Below, piece by piece: positions 12,101 through 20,967 of a DNA stretch of 64,000 nt. The notes beneath the pieces are model-generated. The model saw only the letters and a program-made list of their open reading frames with translations. It ran no database searches and had not been told where the DNA came from. Source of the stretch: Phoronis australis (taxonomy: Eukaryota > Phoronida > Phoronidae); assembly GCA_002633005.1 (NCBI GenBank), contig NMRA01000349.1:1-64000 (forward strand). Reading direction: 5' to 3'. The position numbers and the translations under genes were made by a program. Every line of letters starts with the position of its first letter. Within the stretch, counting starts at the first letter, position 1.

Positions 12101-15100
12101 TTTGGACAACACAAAACCTCTCGCCTTATCTTTTTGCTCCTTAAGTAGCCTCTTCATCTATCTTACTTTCTGTATAATGAAACAACAAATGTTTGTAAAA
12201 TTATAGTAACAACTATATACCTGTGGTTGATCCACCACTGGCTGTGTATTGATTGGGTTAACAGCTCTCCAGTCAATGAAAGGTGTTCCAGAGCTCGACT
12301 TCGGTACATTAACTCGCTGAAATGTCCACAAAAAATTGACAACAAAGGCATAGGTGTATAACTAGAAATGTAGTCAACTTGTGACCAGCACCGTGGATGC
12401 AGTGTCCCTGCTTCAAACAAAAACCTTAAACTCTGAAAAGAGAAGTAAAAATTTGTAGGTACTGTGGGCGCATTAATGTCACTGAAAAATCCTGTTACAA
12501 TAAATACGCTTCCCATAATAATTATATAAGTACAAGCAAAATGTTGAGCTCCAACTTAGCCAATGGCGTCACTATTTAATCAAATATCTGAGAATGAGAC
12601 TGCAGGTGCTCAGAATTTCCAGATGGTGGAGGAACTCCAGGAGCTCTGAAACGGTTGTGATCCATTGCAATAAACACTGTTCACAAGTTAATGCATTTTA
12701 GTGTACACATATATTTACATGTATTTACATGGAAGGAGATTTGGGGGTTTTGAAAGTCAGTTAACTACGTTATTTCTTGAGACCATTCAGTTATACCATT
12801 TGGCTGTCAGAACTTTGTAATTATCACTTCTCATCTGAATAAGGATCGAGCAAGTTCTGACCAACTTTGAACACGAAAGTGATGTTTTCTGCAAGCCCGA
12901 GCAATTTGTGTGATAAGCTACCATTAAAATTTGCCTGGTTATAGCTAATGATAAAATCTTACTAACTTATGATTATTTCAAAAATTCAATTTAGATCAAC
13001 AGCAGAAATTTGTGTTTCTTTATATAGATTAGAAAAATGAACACCAATACAAGAACAAGCCTATGATAGCTGCAAGATCTGAGCGTCGACTCTGGACATT
13101 GCATGAGGATTCCATATCCCATCTTAACATGAGCAGTTATTGCAGCACAAACTGAAGAGTGGTCTAAATTCGTCTAGCGCACATCAGTTTAGCTGGGTTT
13201 GGGCGAACAAAACCAATGCTTGTGTCAAACTAAAGCTATTTCATGTAACCAAATTACTGTACCCAGGAATTTGGCTATACCATGACAACATGGTGGTTAT
13301 TCATGGTTTCTCAGCAGCACCTGAGTTTGTATAGATGTGCGTTTGCCAAGTTTATGGCGAGCAGCTGCCAGATGTGCTGCTACCACAGAAAAGGCAATGA
13401 AATTTTTTGCTATTGATTTAACGTAATTGAGGTATTTCAACGTCAGAAATACTTTTCGCATGGGATTTGTGAATGCCATATTGACACCAAGTGGACATCA
13501 AGCAAGCCGGCCATTTCGGCAGAACTGAGGATTAATCGACCGATTTTTAATGTGAGTAAATTGATAATTCAGCATCAGAGAACCTTGTCAGTTGCAGTAG
13601 TTTCAACTAAGTCGAGCACAAGCAAATTTACCACATGTATTCCACCCTGGGCAATTGTCAAGTACACTAACATTATTCAACCTCACTCAGAAATACGTTG
13701 CTCAACATTAGCGTATTAGTTTTGAATAAGCTATAGAAGAACAGCAGACATTAAAATGGGATTAACGATTTTCTATTATTTACATCACTGATTGAAGTGT
13801 CCTGAGTAACTCTCCACCATGCACTAACCGTAGTCTAATTCGTGCCTGATAGACGTTCAAATGCAGGGTTCTTGTAGTAAATCAGGGACACTAATTTAGT
13901 ACATCAACCTGAGCCAAAGTGATTGCACCGGCCCATCAGTTTGGCGCATAATTATGCTTCAGTTCGGGTTGCAACACTAATTGACAGAACAGGGCTGCAT
14001 GTGTGAATTTTAAAGTAACTGCAGGGCTTGGCCGCTGCTGACCTGAGCAGAACCAGGTTTGCTGGACAAATCATTTTGAACCATTCTTGTTTCATGAGAC
14101 ATACATGTAAGAACAATAAGTCAGATACACTTTGACCACTCATATCATTGACCTAGCACCGCTTTCTCAAATAAACACAGCTAAGCAGATTTTACGTGTG
14201 GCTTTTGGTGAACAACGTAAAAACCATAAGACAATTTTCACGAACTGTCTTAGTACCTGTTCTCTGTCAGATGACTCAGTTCCTGGTGTGATCTGTGACT
14301 TCATGGAGGAACCGCGTGCCGAGTCTTTACCATGTTTTGGTGAATTGGGAGCTTCTTGTCTGCAGAGATCAGTAAGCCATCACAGTATATGGGTAGCTAG
14401 CATATCTTTTGTGCCTGTATCTATGTGCCCAGGTTTTATGGGTGCCAGGACATTATAAATTGCATCCTGGTTTTATGAATGCATCCCTAAGGAACCAGAT
14501 GCACATAAAACCCCGGACACACCAAGCTCCTTATACGAACAACTTCATTTAGGACACATAGAACGCAATAAATTAGGATGACACCAAGACTCACTAGTAC
14601 TCATGTGCCTATATTGTTTTAAAAATCTTCATTCAAGACGTTTTGCATGTAGGCAAATGAGCTTAAGCTTAACTGTCATTCCGCATGCATTTTTATCAGT
14701 CTTAAAATGACCGCAAGATAATAGCTTGCACCTTTGGCAAAATGTCTTCGGTTGTGGAGCGGAAACAGTTAATTCAACTCCAAGTGAATATTCCAACTTT
14801 ACCAACTAATACCTTCAGCAACCGCCATTTCGCTTGGATGGGCTAGTAATATGCACCATTAAATCGCACTCCCGAAACACTGCTTTCACTCCGCATGCTT
14901 GTGCGAGGTTTTTCTGTTGACGCAAGACACTACATGCAGGTCAGAATGATGCTCTCGTGGATACTTTGAGTGTTTTTTCTAAGGTTATGTTATAACTATT
15001 TAACATGAAAATATTTATTGTAATCGAGTCAACATCCGCTGTCATATGACGGATAGCCAAACTTGAACTTTCACATGTTATCTTAGACACGTGTTACTCA

Positions 15101-15644
15101 GGCAAGCAGTTTGCTTAAATGTGCACATGCTTCTAAGAATCAGCGGATATAAGCGCATCTTTACCTAAAGGGGCATGGGTCTAAATACAAAACAAACAAT
15201 TATTATAGAAATAATATACTTGCCTCTTTGTTTTAAAGTGTCTGGTCGCTCGAGGTATTACATTTTTTGAAATTTCTGCTACAACAGACAAGTCCTCTGA
15301 TCCTGCTCTTGAGCCAAGTACATTGTTACACCCTTGGACACCTAACCATGTTGTAAGAACTGACGATAATTTCCCGCTGTAGGCATCGCTGCAGAGCTGC
15401 TTTAACCCTTCCTGGGAAGAAGCCTTGAGGTGACATTTAACAAAAGACCCATCATCCTCTGATTCAACAACCTCACATCTTTCCAAAGAGATGGTGTTAT
15501 AATTCTCATGGAGAAAGGTATTGATTAGTGTGCGATTCCTTTCAAGGAATTTTAAGAACTTTTCAAGAACATCAGGCGTCTCCTCTAACTCAAGCTCTCC
15601 TCCAAACTTTTTGCAAACATTTAAGCCCAGTTTCAATGGAAAAG
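3021..15644 (-). CDS. Unrecognised multi-exon gene, at least eight coding exons (partial)
   Basis: Minus-strand exons in transcription order: 15644-15220, 14359-14257, 12316-12221, 10390-10283, 8743-8639, 8494-8417, 3431-3288, 3134-3021. Each is bounded by a pyrimidine-tract/AG acceptor and a GT donor. The last six are exact multiples of three (96, 108, 105, 78, 144, 114 nt), open in phase 0. The first exon encodes a folded-looking segment; the rest encode hydrophilic Ser/Pro/Asn/Lys-rich sequence, typical of a long disordered tail. No start codon, stop codon or named domain is identified. The 103-nt exon at 14.3 kb is open only in phase 2, which does not fit the phase-0 end of the exon before it, so an exon is missing there or an indel exists. 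The 3' end runs off or continues below 3 kb. Introns are packed with transposons. Function unknown. Confidence 0.65.
3046..3089 (+). repeat. Interrupted (CAG)n trinucleotide repeat inside an exon
   Basis: GCA x5, ACA, GTA, GCA x6 on the plus strand. It sits wholly inside the minus-strand coding exon 3021-3134, where it reads as alanine codons. Confidence 0.85.
3288..3431 (-). CDS. 144-nt exon of the minus-strand gene
   Basis: Acceptor TGTACATTTAG, donor GACGAG|GTATGA. Phase 0, EGDIHGKSGKGGYGNGVDVS and on to FGDNAMNNHDE. Gly/Asn/Asp-rich, no domain. The intron upstream is about 5 kb and filled with transposons. Confidence 0.6.
3780..4835 (+). repeat. CTCF-like-motif repeat, block 1
   Basis: Starts TTGTATCATAAAAATGGCCA, includes AAACTTCATA/GATACAG-type words, CACTAGGAGGCGCCAC at about 4592 and a damaged GTAGGTGGCACAAAAT site near 4756. 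Ends at ACATATAAATATGTGGGTGC. Interrupted by MITE copy 1. Confidence 0.6.
4091..4272. mobile_element. CATGCGCGCACC MITE, copy 1 (right end lost)
   Basis: Left end CATGCGCGCACCTAGCC, internal GGCTCGAATTC, GTGGAC-like and GACTTTTGTCTC blocks, then AGGCGGACCTTTTTGCCCAC where homology stops. Inserted in a CTCF-like repeat block. Confidence 0.65.
4958..5110 (+). repeat. tRNA-derived SINE-like sequence
   Basis: GGTCCGGATGGCTCAGTGG gives a polymerase III A-box and GGTTTCGAGTC at 5010-5020 a B-box, spaced as in tRNA genes. The body does not fold as a tRNA and continues into unrelated tail sequence. Confidence 0.5.
5381..5579. mobile_element. CATGCGCGCACC MITE, copy 2
   Basis: CATGCGCACGCACCCAGCC to GGTGCGCATG, flanked by an exact 5-bp duplication GCTAT. 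The target is a GGCTATTGAA motif of the surrounding array. Confidence 0.75.
6076..6203 (+). CDS. Transposon-derived exon homologous to the 28.9-kb ORF
   Basis: Acceptor CAACTTTTTAG(CAG), then EKDFENMHDEVKRLKVLGSQ, CQSIPVVDRNLQLMNYN and donor AA|GTAAGT near 6204. It shares KDFEN(M/L)HD(E/D)V and CQS.IPVVDR with the ORF in the 27.7-32.0 kb transposon. It lies within the GGCTATTGAA motif-array region. Confidence 0.5.
6693..7088 (+). pseudogene. THAP zinc-finger exon, interrupted
   Basis: Begins MKRCVCGNCGNNLTVNVLVF with FPKYVKVAQKWHRFV, matching the C-x2-C and FPK...W parts of THAP. The second half reappears downstream as SAHFKESCFDHTHKRRYNEG, where the expected Cys codon before SAHF is TGA. 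A GGCGG-type insertion of about 145 bp separates the halves. A donor (CAA|GTAAGT) and an acceptor near 7140 hint at a second exon. Confidence 0.65.
6801..6945. mobile_element. Two adjacent copies of a ~70-bp GGCGG/GCGCC element
   Basis: Copy A runs from GGGCGGCGCACCATAGGG to about 6867; copy B from GGCGGTGCAACACAGG to TGCTGCGCC. Each has CCCCCACTTTTTCAG near the right end. The pair interrupts the THAP exon. A third copy is at 47974-48044 and a partial end near 54947. Confidence 0.5.
8417..8494 (-). CDS. 78-nt exon of the minus-strand gene
   Basis: Acceptor TTTGCTTTTAG, donor GAACCG|GTGAGT. Phase 0, GKKKGKSQDSNSNVDSHQSK then KPVGEP. Strongly basic start. Both splice sites are near consensus. 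Confidence 0.65.
8639..8743 (-). CDS. 105-nt exon of the minus-strand gene
   Basis: Acceptor TTTCTACTTTTCAG, donor AAACGG|GTTAGT. Phase 0, QPGNQRDRSVDTQHKTKAQS and on to WHTVPKR. Separated from the next exon by an intron of 144 nt. Confidence 0.65.
9985..10062 (-). repeat. tRNA-like SINE relic, minus strand
   Basis: Minus strand reads GGCATTGTGGCCTAGTGAC (A-box) and, about 40 nt on, GTTGTGGGTTCGTCAGTTC (B-box). The cloverleaf arms do not pair well, so this is a SINE or tRNA relic, not a tRNA gene. Confidence 0.4.
10283..10390 (-). CDS. 108-nt exon of the minus-strand gene
   Basis: Acceptor TTTAAAATTTTAG, donor GATGAG|GTAGAT. Phase 0, KTVGTVTVVPLTPQSGEWKM through an acidic end AESDDE. It lies about 190 nt outside a 1.16 kb intronic transposon. 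Confidence 0.6.
10580..11742. mobile_element. CCCTTATG motif-array transposon (1.16 kb), intronic
   Basis: TIRs CCCTTATGAAAAAGA and its inverse. The left third is filled with GTGAGAATCTAACTA-type motifs, the right third with the inverse (ATTCTCACT). No ORF and no clear target duplication. It lies in an intron of the minus-strand gene. Stray copies of the motif appear at 15795-15850. Confidence 0.7.
12221..12316 (-). CDS. 96-nt exon of the minus-strand gene
   Basis: Acceptor TGTGGACATTTCAG, donor CACAG|GTATAT. Phase 0, reading RVNVPKSSSGTPFIDWRAVN and on to QPVVDQPQ. No recognisable domain. Confidence 0.6.
12520..14250. other. Intron sequence, nothing assigned
   Basis: Between exons of the minus-strand gene. 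A few S/P-rich open stretches with acceptor-like sites occur (for example near 12650 and 14055) but lack matching donors. No repeat structure seen by eye. Confidence 0.4.
14257..14359 (-). CDS. Candidate Ser/Pro-rich exon, phase problem
   Basis: 103 nt between acceptor CTGATCTCTGCAG and donor CAG|GTACTA. Reads QEAPNSPKHGKDSARGSS, continuing open to the donor. It is similar in style to the downstream exons, but the open frame needs two bases from the previous exon, and the preceding known exon ends in phase 0. Confidence 0.4.
15220..15644 (-). CDS. Exon with the only folded-looking domain of the minus-strand gene
   Basis: 425 nt, acceptor TTTCTTTATTTTCAG, donor CAA|GTATAT, entered in phase 1 and left in phase 0. 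Reads PLKLGLNVCKKFGGELELE, then a helical stretch TPDVLEKFLKFLERNRTLIN, then EDDGSFVKCHLKASSQEGLK and DAYSGKLSSVLTTWL. The 'GS.V...S.EGL..L..D..SG.L..L' pattern reminds me of a segment common in large invertebrate multidomain proteins, but I cannot name the family. It is the most useful piece for a homology search. Confidence 0.65.
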
Positions 15645-15849
15645 CTGAAAATAAAGAAAGCCATGTTTCATTACCCTTTCTGGAAATCATTAACAATTAA
15701 GCCAATAAAATGGCTATTAGATGACGAAGAGTCAACGTCCCCAAAAAAAAAATTATGAAAAGAAAGTCAAATTAATTATGAAGGAGAAATGCAGTGAGTG
15801 ATACTCCAGTGAGAATTTGAAGAAGTCAGTGGGTGGTCAGTGAGAATTA

Positions 15850-16070
15850 CATGCGCGTACCCAGGGGGGCTCGGGGGGGTTCGAACGAGCGCCCCCATTT
15901 GACGAAGTGGGCAGAAGACGAGACAAAAGTCCACTAAAAAAACGCAGACGTAGGGTTCTGAAGATCAGGCACCCCGTTTTTTTTAGTCTTCCCAACAATA
16001 TTTTGTCAGCAAAAGGTCCATATCGACAGAAATTCGAGCCCCCCCATTTTCAAGGCTGGGTGCGCGCATG
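15850..16070. mobile_element. CATGCGCGCACC MITE, copy 3 (inverted)
   Basis: CATGCGCGTACCCAGG to CTGGGTGCGCGCATG, internal blocks in opposite orientation to the other copies. Flanks GAATTA / GAATTT. Confidence 0.75.
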
Positions 16071-16109
16071 GAATTTAAGATAAACAAGCAACGCCGAGCA
16101 TTGAAATGC

Positions 16110-17400
16110 ACTGCAAACAGTGTGTTTCTACGGGTACATGTTAATTTGGAACATAAAAATGGCCACAAAATGGCACAACCTACATCGAACCCATTCAGAA
16201 AGTGGTATGTGTAATCAAAGCTTTCAACAGATTTCAAAAAATCCATCAAGGAACTTCTGAGAAATCGAGGAAAACGAAAAAATGCAATTCCACAAGCATA
16301 TTGGCGCAAAAAACATAACTGCCACAAAGAGGTGCCACAAATGGTGTGCTTTTAGGGTTATTTATTTGTATCATAAAAATGGCAACGAGATGACACAAAA
16401 ACGTACAATCCATCCAAAAAACATGCCATTTTTCATAAAAATCTGTCAACGAACTACAGAGTCAAAAAGGAAAACAAGAAAATGAAATTGCCACTTGTGG
16501 GCATGGCATCTGTTCGATATGCCTGAAAATCGTCGTCTAGCTGTAATCTTCATATAAATTCACAACTAAATTTAATAAAATATCCAGCAGGGGGTTTTGG
16601 AGATACATGTATGAGTGCAAAACAAAAAACTACCACTAAGTGGTACCACAGTAGTCAGTCGCAATCATCAAATGTCCTGACTTCACACTGAAAACATATA
16701 CACCAATTTTCGGAAACATCCCTAGTATCACTGGTTGATCGAGGAGTGGACGCCAAAAACAAGATTGGAAAACAGCAAAAATGGCCGCCAGGTGGCCCAA
16801 AATACCTTGATTCCATCCAAAAACAGAATGATAGCGTCATCTCACCAATATATACCTATATTCAAAATTTTATGAAAATCTGTTGAGGACCATTGAAGAT
16901 ACAGACTCTGGTAAACATAAAAAACTAAAATTGCCACTAGTCCAGTAATCAGATCGGTCCGAAAGTCATCGTTCTCCTTAATGAATATCCCATCATTACG
17001 GCTTAGTAAATTTTGTAAAGATCTTGCGAACGGCTAAGGAGATACAGCTATAGGCACAAAACAAAAAAACTGCCACTAGGAGACACCAGTCGAAGTCGTC
17101 GGAAAATCACCGACGTCAACCATCCGCCTCTTAGTAAGATCATACATGCCAATTTTCACAATCATCCTTTGAGCCGTTTCGTTGATAGAGAGGTGGACGC
17201 AAAAAAGAGACTCGAAAACAGTAAAAGTAACCACTAGGTGGCGCAAACTTAAAAAACTAAAACTGCCGCTAGGGTGCACAGTGGTAGTCGGATCCCTCCC
17301 AAAGTTCACTCATCCCGTCCCATCCACAGAAGGAACACGTGCGTTTTGGAGATAGAGCAGCGGACGCTGGATGGACGGAGACGACGGCATTTAAAGAGGA
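16110..17400 (+). repeat. CTCF-like-motif repeat, block 2
   Basis: About three units. Sites include CCGCCAGGTGGCCC near 16786, GCCACTAGGAGACACC near 17072, a perfect CCACTAGGTGGCGC at 17231-17244 and CCGCTAGGGTGCAC near 17267. It ends just before the solo LTR. Confidence 0.7.
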
Positions 17401-17430
17401 AATTGCAAGGTCCAAACCAATCTGAACAAC

Positions 17431-18202
17431 TGTCAGAATATAGTCTGACAGTATTATTAGCTGTATTGTTTTGTTTTGTTATTCAGTTTGATTTGCATAA
17501 CCCCTGAGTTAAGTACAATGATGATGTAATTTGTTTACTACAGAATAGTATGGAACTTTCTAGAAGACTGAGGTCAGAACAGTGATGATGTAAGTTGTTT
17601 ACTACAGTATAGTGTGGGACTTTCTAGAAGACTGTACCATGACAGTGATTGATGAAGTCTGGAATATTCTAGAGACTAGTACATGTTTGTAGAATGATTG
17701 GGTAGGTTCCAGAAAGTTCTGGTATGTGCTTGAATTCATGAAAAGTTCCAGAACAATGCATTAGGCTATAAATACACAAGCACGGGTTTGTGTTAGTCAG
17801 ATTAAGCGAGTTGAGTCCAAGAAGATCAAGTCGGGAGATCAAGTGAGATCAAGTAAGTTCAAGTAAGTTAATCAGAACTACAGTTGAGTTGCAGTTGAAG
17901 AGAATCAGCAGTTACAGCGATAGTCAATAGAGAGCCAGCTATAGAGACAGCAGGTTATTGAATCGAGTGTAACAGTTGCTGGAAGTATCTCAGATGTTCA
18001 ATACAAGTCAAGGCTTCGCAGCACTGGCTGGAGCATAAACAGACATTACGTCGGACGTTTTATTTGAGTAGGCTTGTGAACGTACGGTCGGGATTAATAA
18101 AGGATTAACTCGAACCAGTCTTCAGTCAATCTTCGCACCGAAAGCTATTAGCACCGGTCTGTAACAACCTGCGCCCACCCACACACGGGGAAAAACGTGA
18201 CA
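17431..18202 (+). mobile_element. Solo LTR of an LTR retrotransposon
   Basis: Begins TGTCA and ends TGACA (inverted termini), flanked by an exact 5-bp duplication ACAAC (17426-17430 and 18203-18207). A TATA box TATAAATA is at 17767-17774 and an AATAAA at 18096-18101, in the order expected for an LTR. No second LTR or internal region nearby. Confidence 0.8.
17767..17774 (+). promoter_or_regulatory. TATA box of the solo LTR
   Basis: TATAAATA 322 bp upstream of the AATAAA within the LTR. It would drive plus-strand transcription toward the P2RX7_C-type pseudogene. Confidence 0.55.
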
Positions 18203-18369
18203 ACAACAATATGGTCTAAATTCTAGTTTATAATTATCATTGCTATATTCTTAACATTAACTGAATGGTACGCCGCTATACAAAGTTATTTACATATTTA
18301 GTGCCGTGGTGTTGTGACGCCATCGTTGTAACGGAGAATAGAAACGGCGCCATTTTCGTTTGTTACACA

Positions 18370-19993
18370 TCTGTGACGTGGTGTTGGGGAACACAAAGGA
18401 AGCAATGTGTGTCCAAGTGAGTACAGCAGCGTAGATGAGGAATACTTTGAACGATACAGGGACGGACTGGTGGACTTTTAAGATGATTCCGACCTTTCGG
18501 ACGTGAAGGTGGAGGTGACAGATCCCAGAGGAACAATATGTGTTCACAGCTTTTCTGGAGTGGAGCCGTTTTCCCTCAATCCCTTTCACGGCCCTTTCTC
18601 TGGTCGCCGAAGACTCACTCCCAGCGGGTTCGTCCTGTGAACGTCAACAGGCTGAAGGTGCGCAGGAGTTGCGATTAGATGTTAGTGATTGGTAAGAATA
18701 TTATCAATATGTATCCTACAACCGCGAATTATAACTTGGTGTTTTTTAATTCAAAAGTAGGTGCTTTACCAGTCAGTCCCAGGCGCCCATATCCCTATTG
18801 GTGAATCGTGTTTCAGCCGTGGATAAATACCAGTTTCAGTGATAAAACTGGGATTTTTTTGCATTATAGCAAATCACTCAAAAAGTGTTAGGTCTCTGAT
18901 TATTTGTAGACAGTGTGGCTGAGTGGTTTGAGCACTGGCATGCAATTGAGCATTGAACAAAATTGTCTCTTACTTCTCCGACACTGAGCGGGGAGTTACT
19001 AGTGAGTGAATAAATGTATGCAAGGGAATGAATGAGAACCACTTTGGAATAATCGACTGTGAATTTGAAAAGAAGAGGATAAAAGAATTGCAATTTTGTA
19101 ATTTAGACTTTCTCACCTTGTTGCTGGGGGAGGGCATAATTCTATAGGTTATAGAACAAGTCATTTCATTTTCGTACTCAAGTCAACTCGGACCTATATC
19201 AATCTACACATGTGTTCCAAAACAGTTTTATTTTGTAAGGCGATGCTTGAAATGGAAACAACCATTTCATGTCGATGTACATTGACCCAACTACCTTTGT
19301 CTTAGGGTCAGCTAAAAAACCAAACAACTAATGTCCATTACTATATCCTCCGGACATGATCTGCCACTGCCTTTGGTGTAGCACTATTCATTTGTATGAA
19401 AAGTAAATATCTTTACTATATATGATCAATTTGTACAAAAAATAAATAGGTTGTGATGTTCCAACCAATTTTCCTGAAAATTGAAGTCGTATGCAGACCC
19501 CTCAATTTGGTAGAGGCACTCTTGGTAAATTTTTCAATTCGAAATTTTGATGTTTACTGAAATAATGTATTATTGTTGACACATATTGCAGGTGCACCTG
19601 GGGCAACTGTCAGACAACCTCAGTTGTTGAAGAAAGAGTGTTGCCAAGAGGTTGACAAGGTTGTTGCAAAACTTGATGAAGAAATGAAGCGTGACAACTA
19701 ACACAGAAGAAAAAATGTATTGTGGAGCATGGGGGTTTAAACCTGCATACATCAACCGTGGTGTTTTGGAGACTGCATGGTTGCAGTACAAAAGCCAATA
19801 TCCTGATGGCTATGACAGACCCTTGGATAAAAGGATTTGACACGTGGCCTACAGATAGTTCCAAAGATGGGTACACGGTCACTTAGGACGAACAGTCCGT
19901 GTTGTCATTCCAGCATGCGCAGTAGCCTGCATCAGAGAATTCTACCCTCCGCCAGGAAATGAGGAAAACTTTGAGTTCCAAGGATTTTCTTAA
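18370..19993 (+). pseudogene. P2X7 C-terminal-like (P2RX7_C type) gene, broken
   Basis: Two exons joined by a GT-AG intron (donor 18692, acceptor AG 19590-19591). Exon 1 is acidic (VDEEYFERYRDGLVDF, DDSDLSDVKVEV), then VEPFSLNP, and ends LDVSDW. The junction gives WCTWGNC, then ECCQEVDKVVAKLDEE, then RGVLETAWLQYKSQYPDGYD, HVAYR, FQRWVHGHLGRTVRVVIPAC and ACIREFYPPP. This order of Cys pairs and the 'VRVVIPAC...IR..FP' ending matches my memory of the zinc-binding domain found at the P2X7 C-terminus and in many stand-alone invertebrate proteins. Breaks: an in-frame stop in exon 1, a frame change near FHGPF, a frameshift before ECCQEV, another before the RGVLETAW segment, and in-frame TGA and TAG flanking HVAYR. 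It is not functional as read. Confidence 0.7.
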
Positions 19994-20967
19994 AAGTTTC
20001 ACTCATTTATAGATATCAACAGTTGTCTTAGCCCTGGAATACCAACTCCTCCACATGACCTATGTATTCTGTTATAAAAACTTGTGACTCGGAGACTAGT
20101 TTTATGTAATTCAAACGAGTTGCAAAAAGTTGTGACAAATTCCATAGAAAGATCAAACATCGTAATAAACGAATGCAATCGAAGTGCAACCTCAGCGGCA
20201 TGAAATTGAAGTAGGCACTCCATGAATAGACTTCTGTGGTTTCAGAATGGTAAATAATTAACACAGGGAGCACCATTTATTGATGCTCATCAATCTAGTT
20301 ACTTGTAATAACGTGGTCATGACAAGTGTAATTTAACTAGGACTACATTATAAACCTCTAAACTCAACATCAGTTAAACTTATGGTTTACCTAGGTAAAC
20401 AGAGGAATTTGTCTCATTGTAGCCCAGTTTGTGTGCTTTAAGCGAACACATTGAACAGTATGGCTGTTACATAAAAAATTAAAAGTTTTGAATCTGGGCG
20501 ATAGTCTGAAGTCGAGACTGAATCTTCTGCCCTCTTCTCATACAGTAGAACCCTCTAAATTGGTAGCGCTTCAGTGGGAACTTTAGAAAGGTTAGCATTA
20601 ATTCCGCAGTAACGCCTCCAAATAACTCTAACTTTGATGAAATATCTCAGTCTCACTGGATACAACTTAGCGAGTTCTACTGTAATTCAATGAGAAATCA
20701 AATAACACGACACAGCAACCACTGAACCTCAACCCAAAAGCTCCAATATGCAATAGCTTTAGGTGTCTATGACATGGTGTGAAAACACAAAAAGTATGCA
20801 CATGAGTAGGAATTGGGAAATCTGGAGGGAGTGCTTATACCACTCACTCAAAAATTCCCAAGACAATGTTCGAATTCTGTGCAAGTGATTATTCTGTGTA
20901 AAATTTAGATGAGATTGTCGCACGAAAAGACTGACGACCCAAACAAGTACCTTTTCACCCCCACTTA

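Noticed and set aside
12360-12433. Strong acceptor TTTTTACTTCTCTTTTCAG followed by open sequence on the minus strand
   Set aside because: No convincing donor and no multiple-of-three length like the neighbouring exons.
18905-18945. tRNA-like A-box (GTGTGGCTGAGTGGTTTGAG)
   Set aside because: No B-box at the right distance and no cloverleaf.
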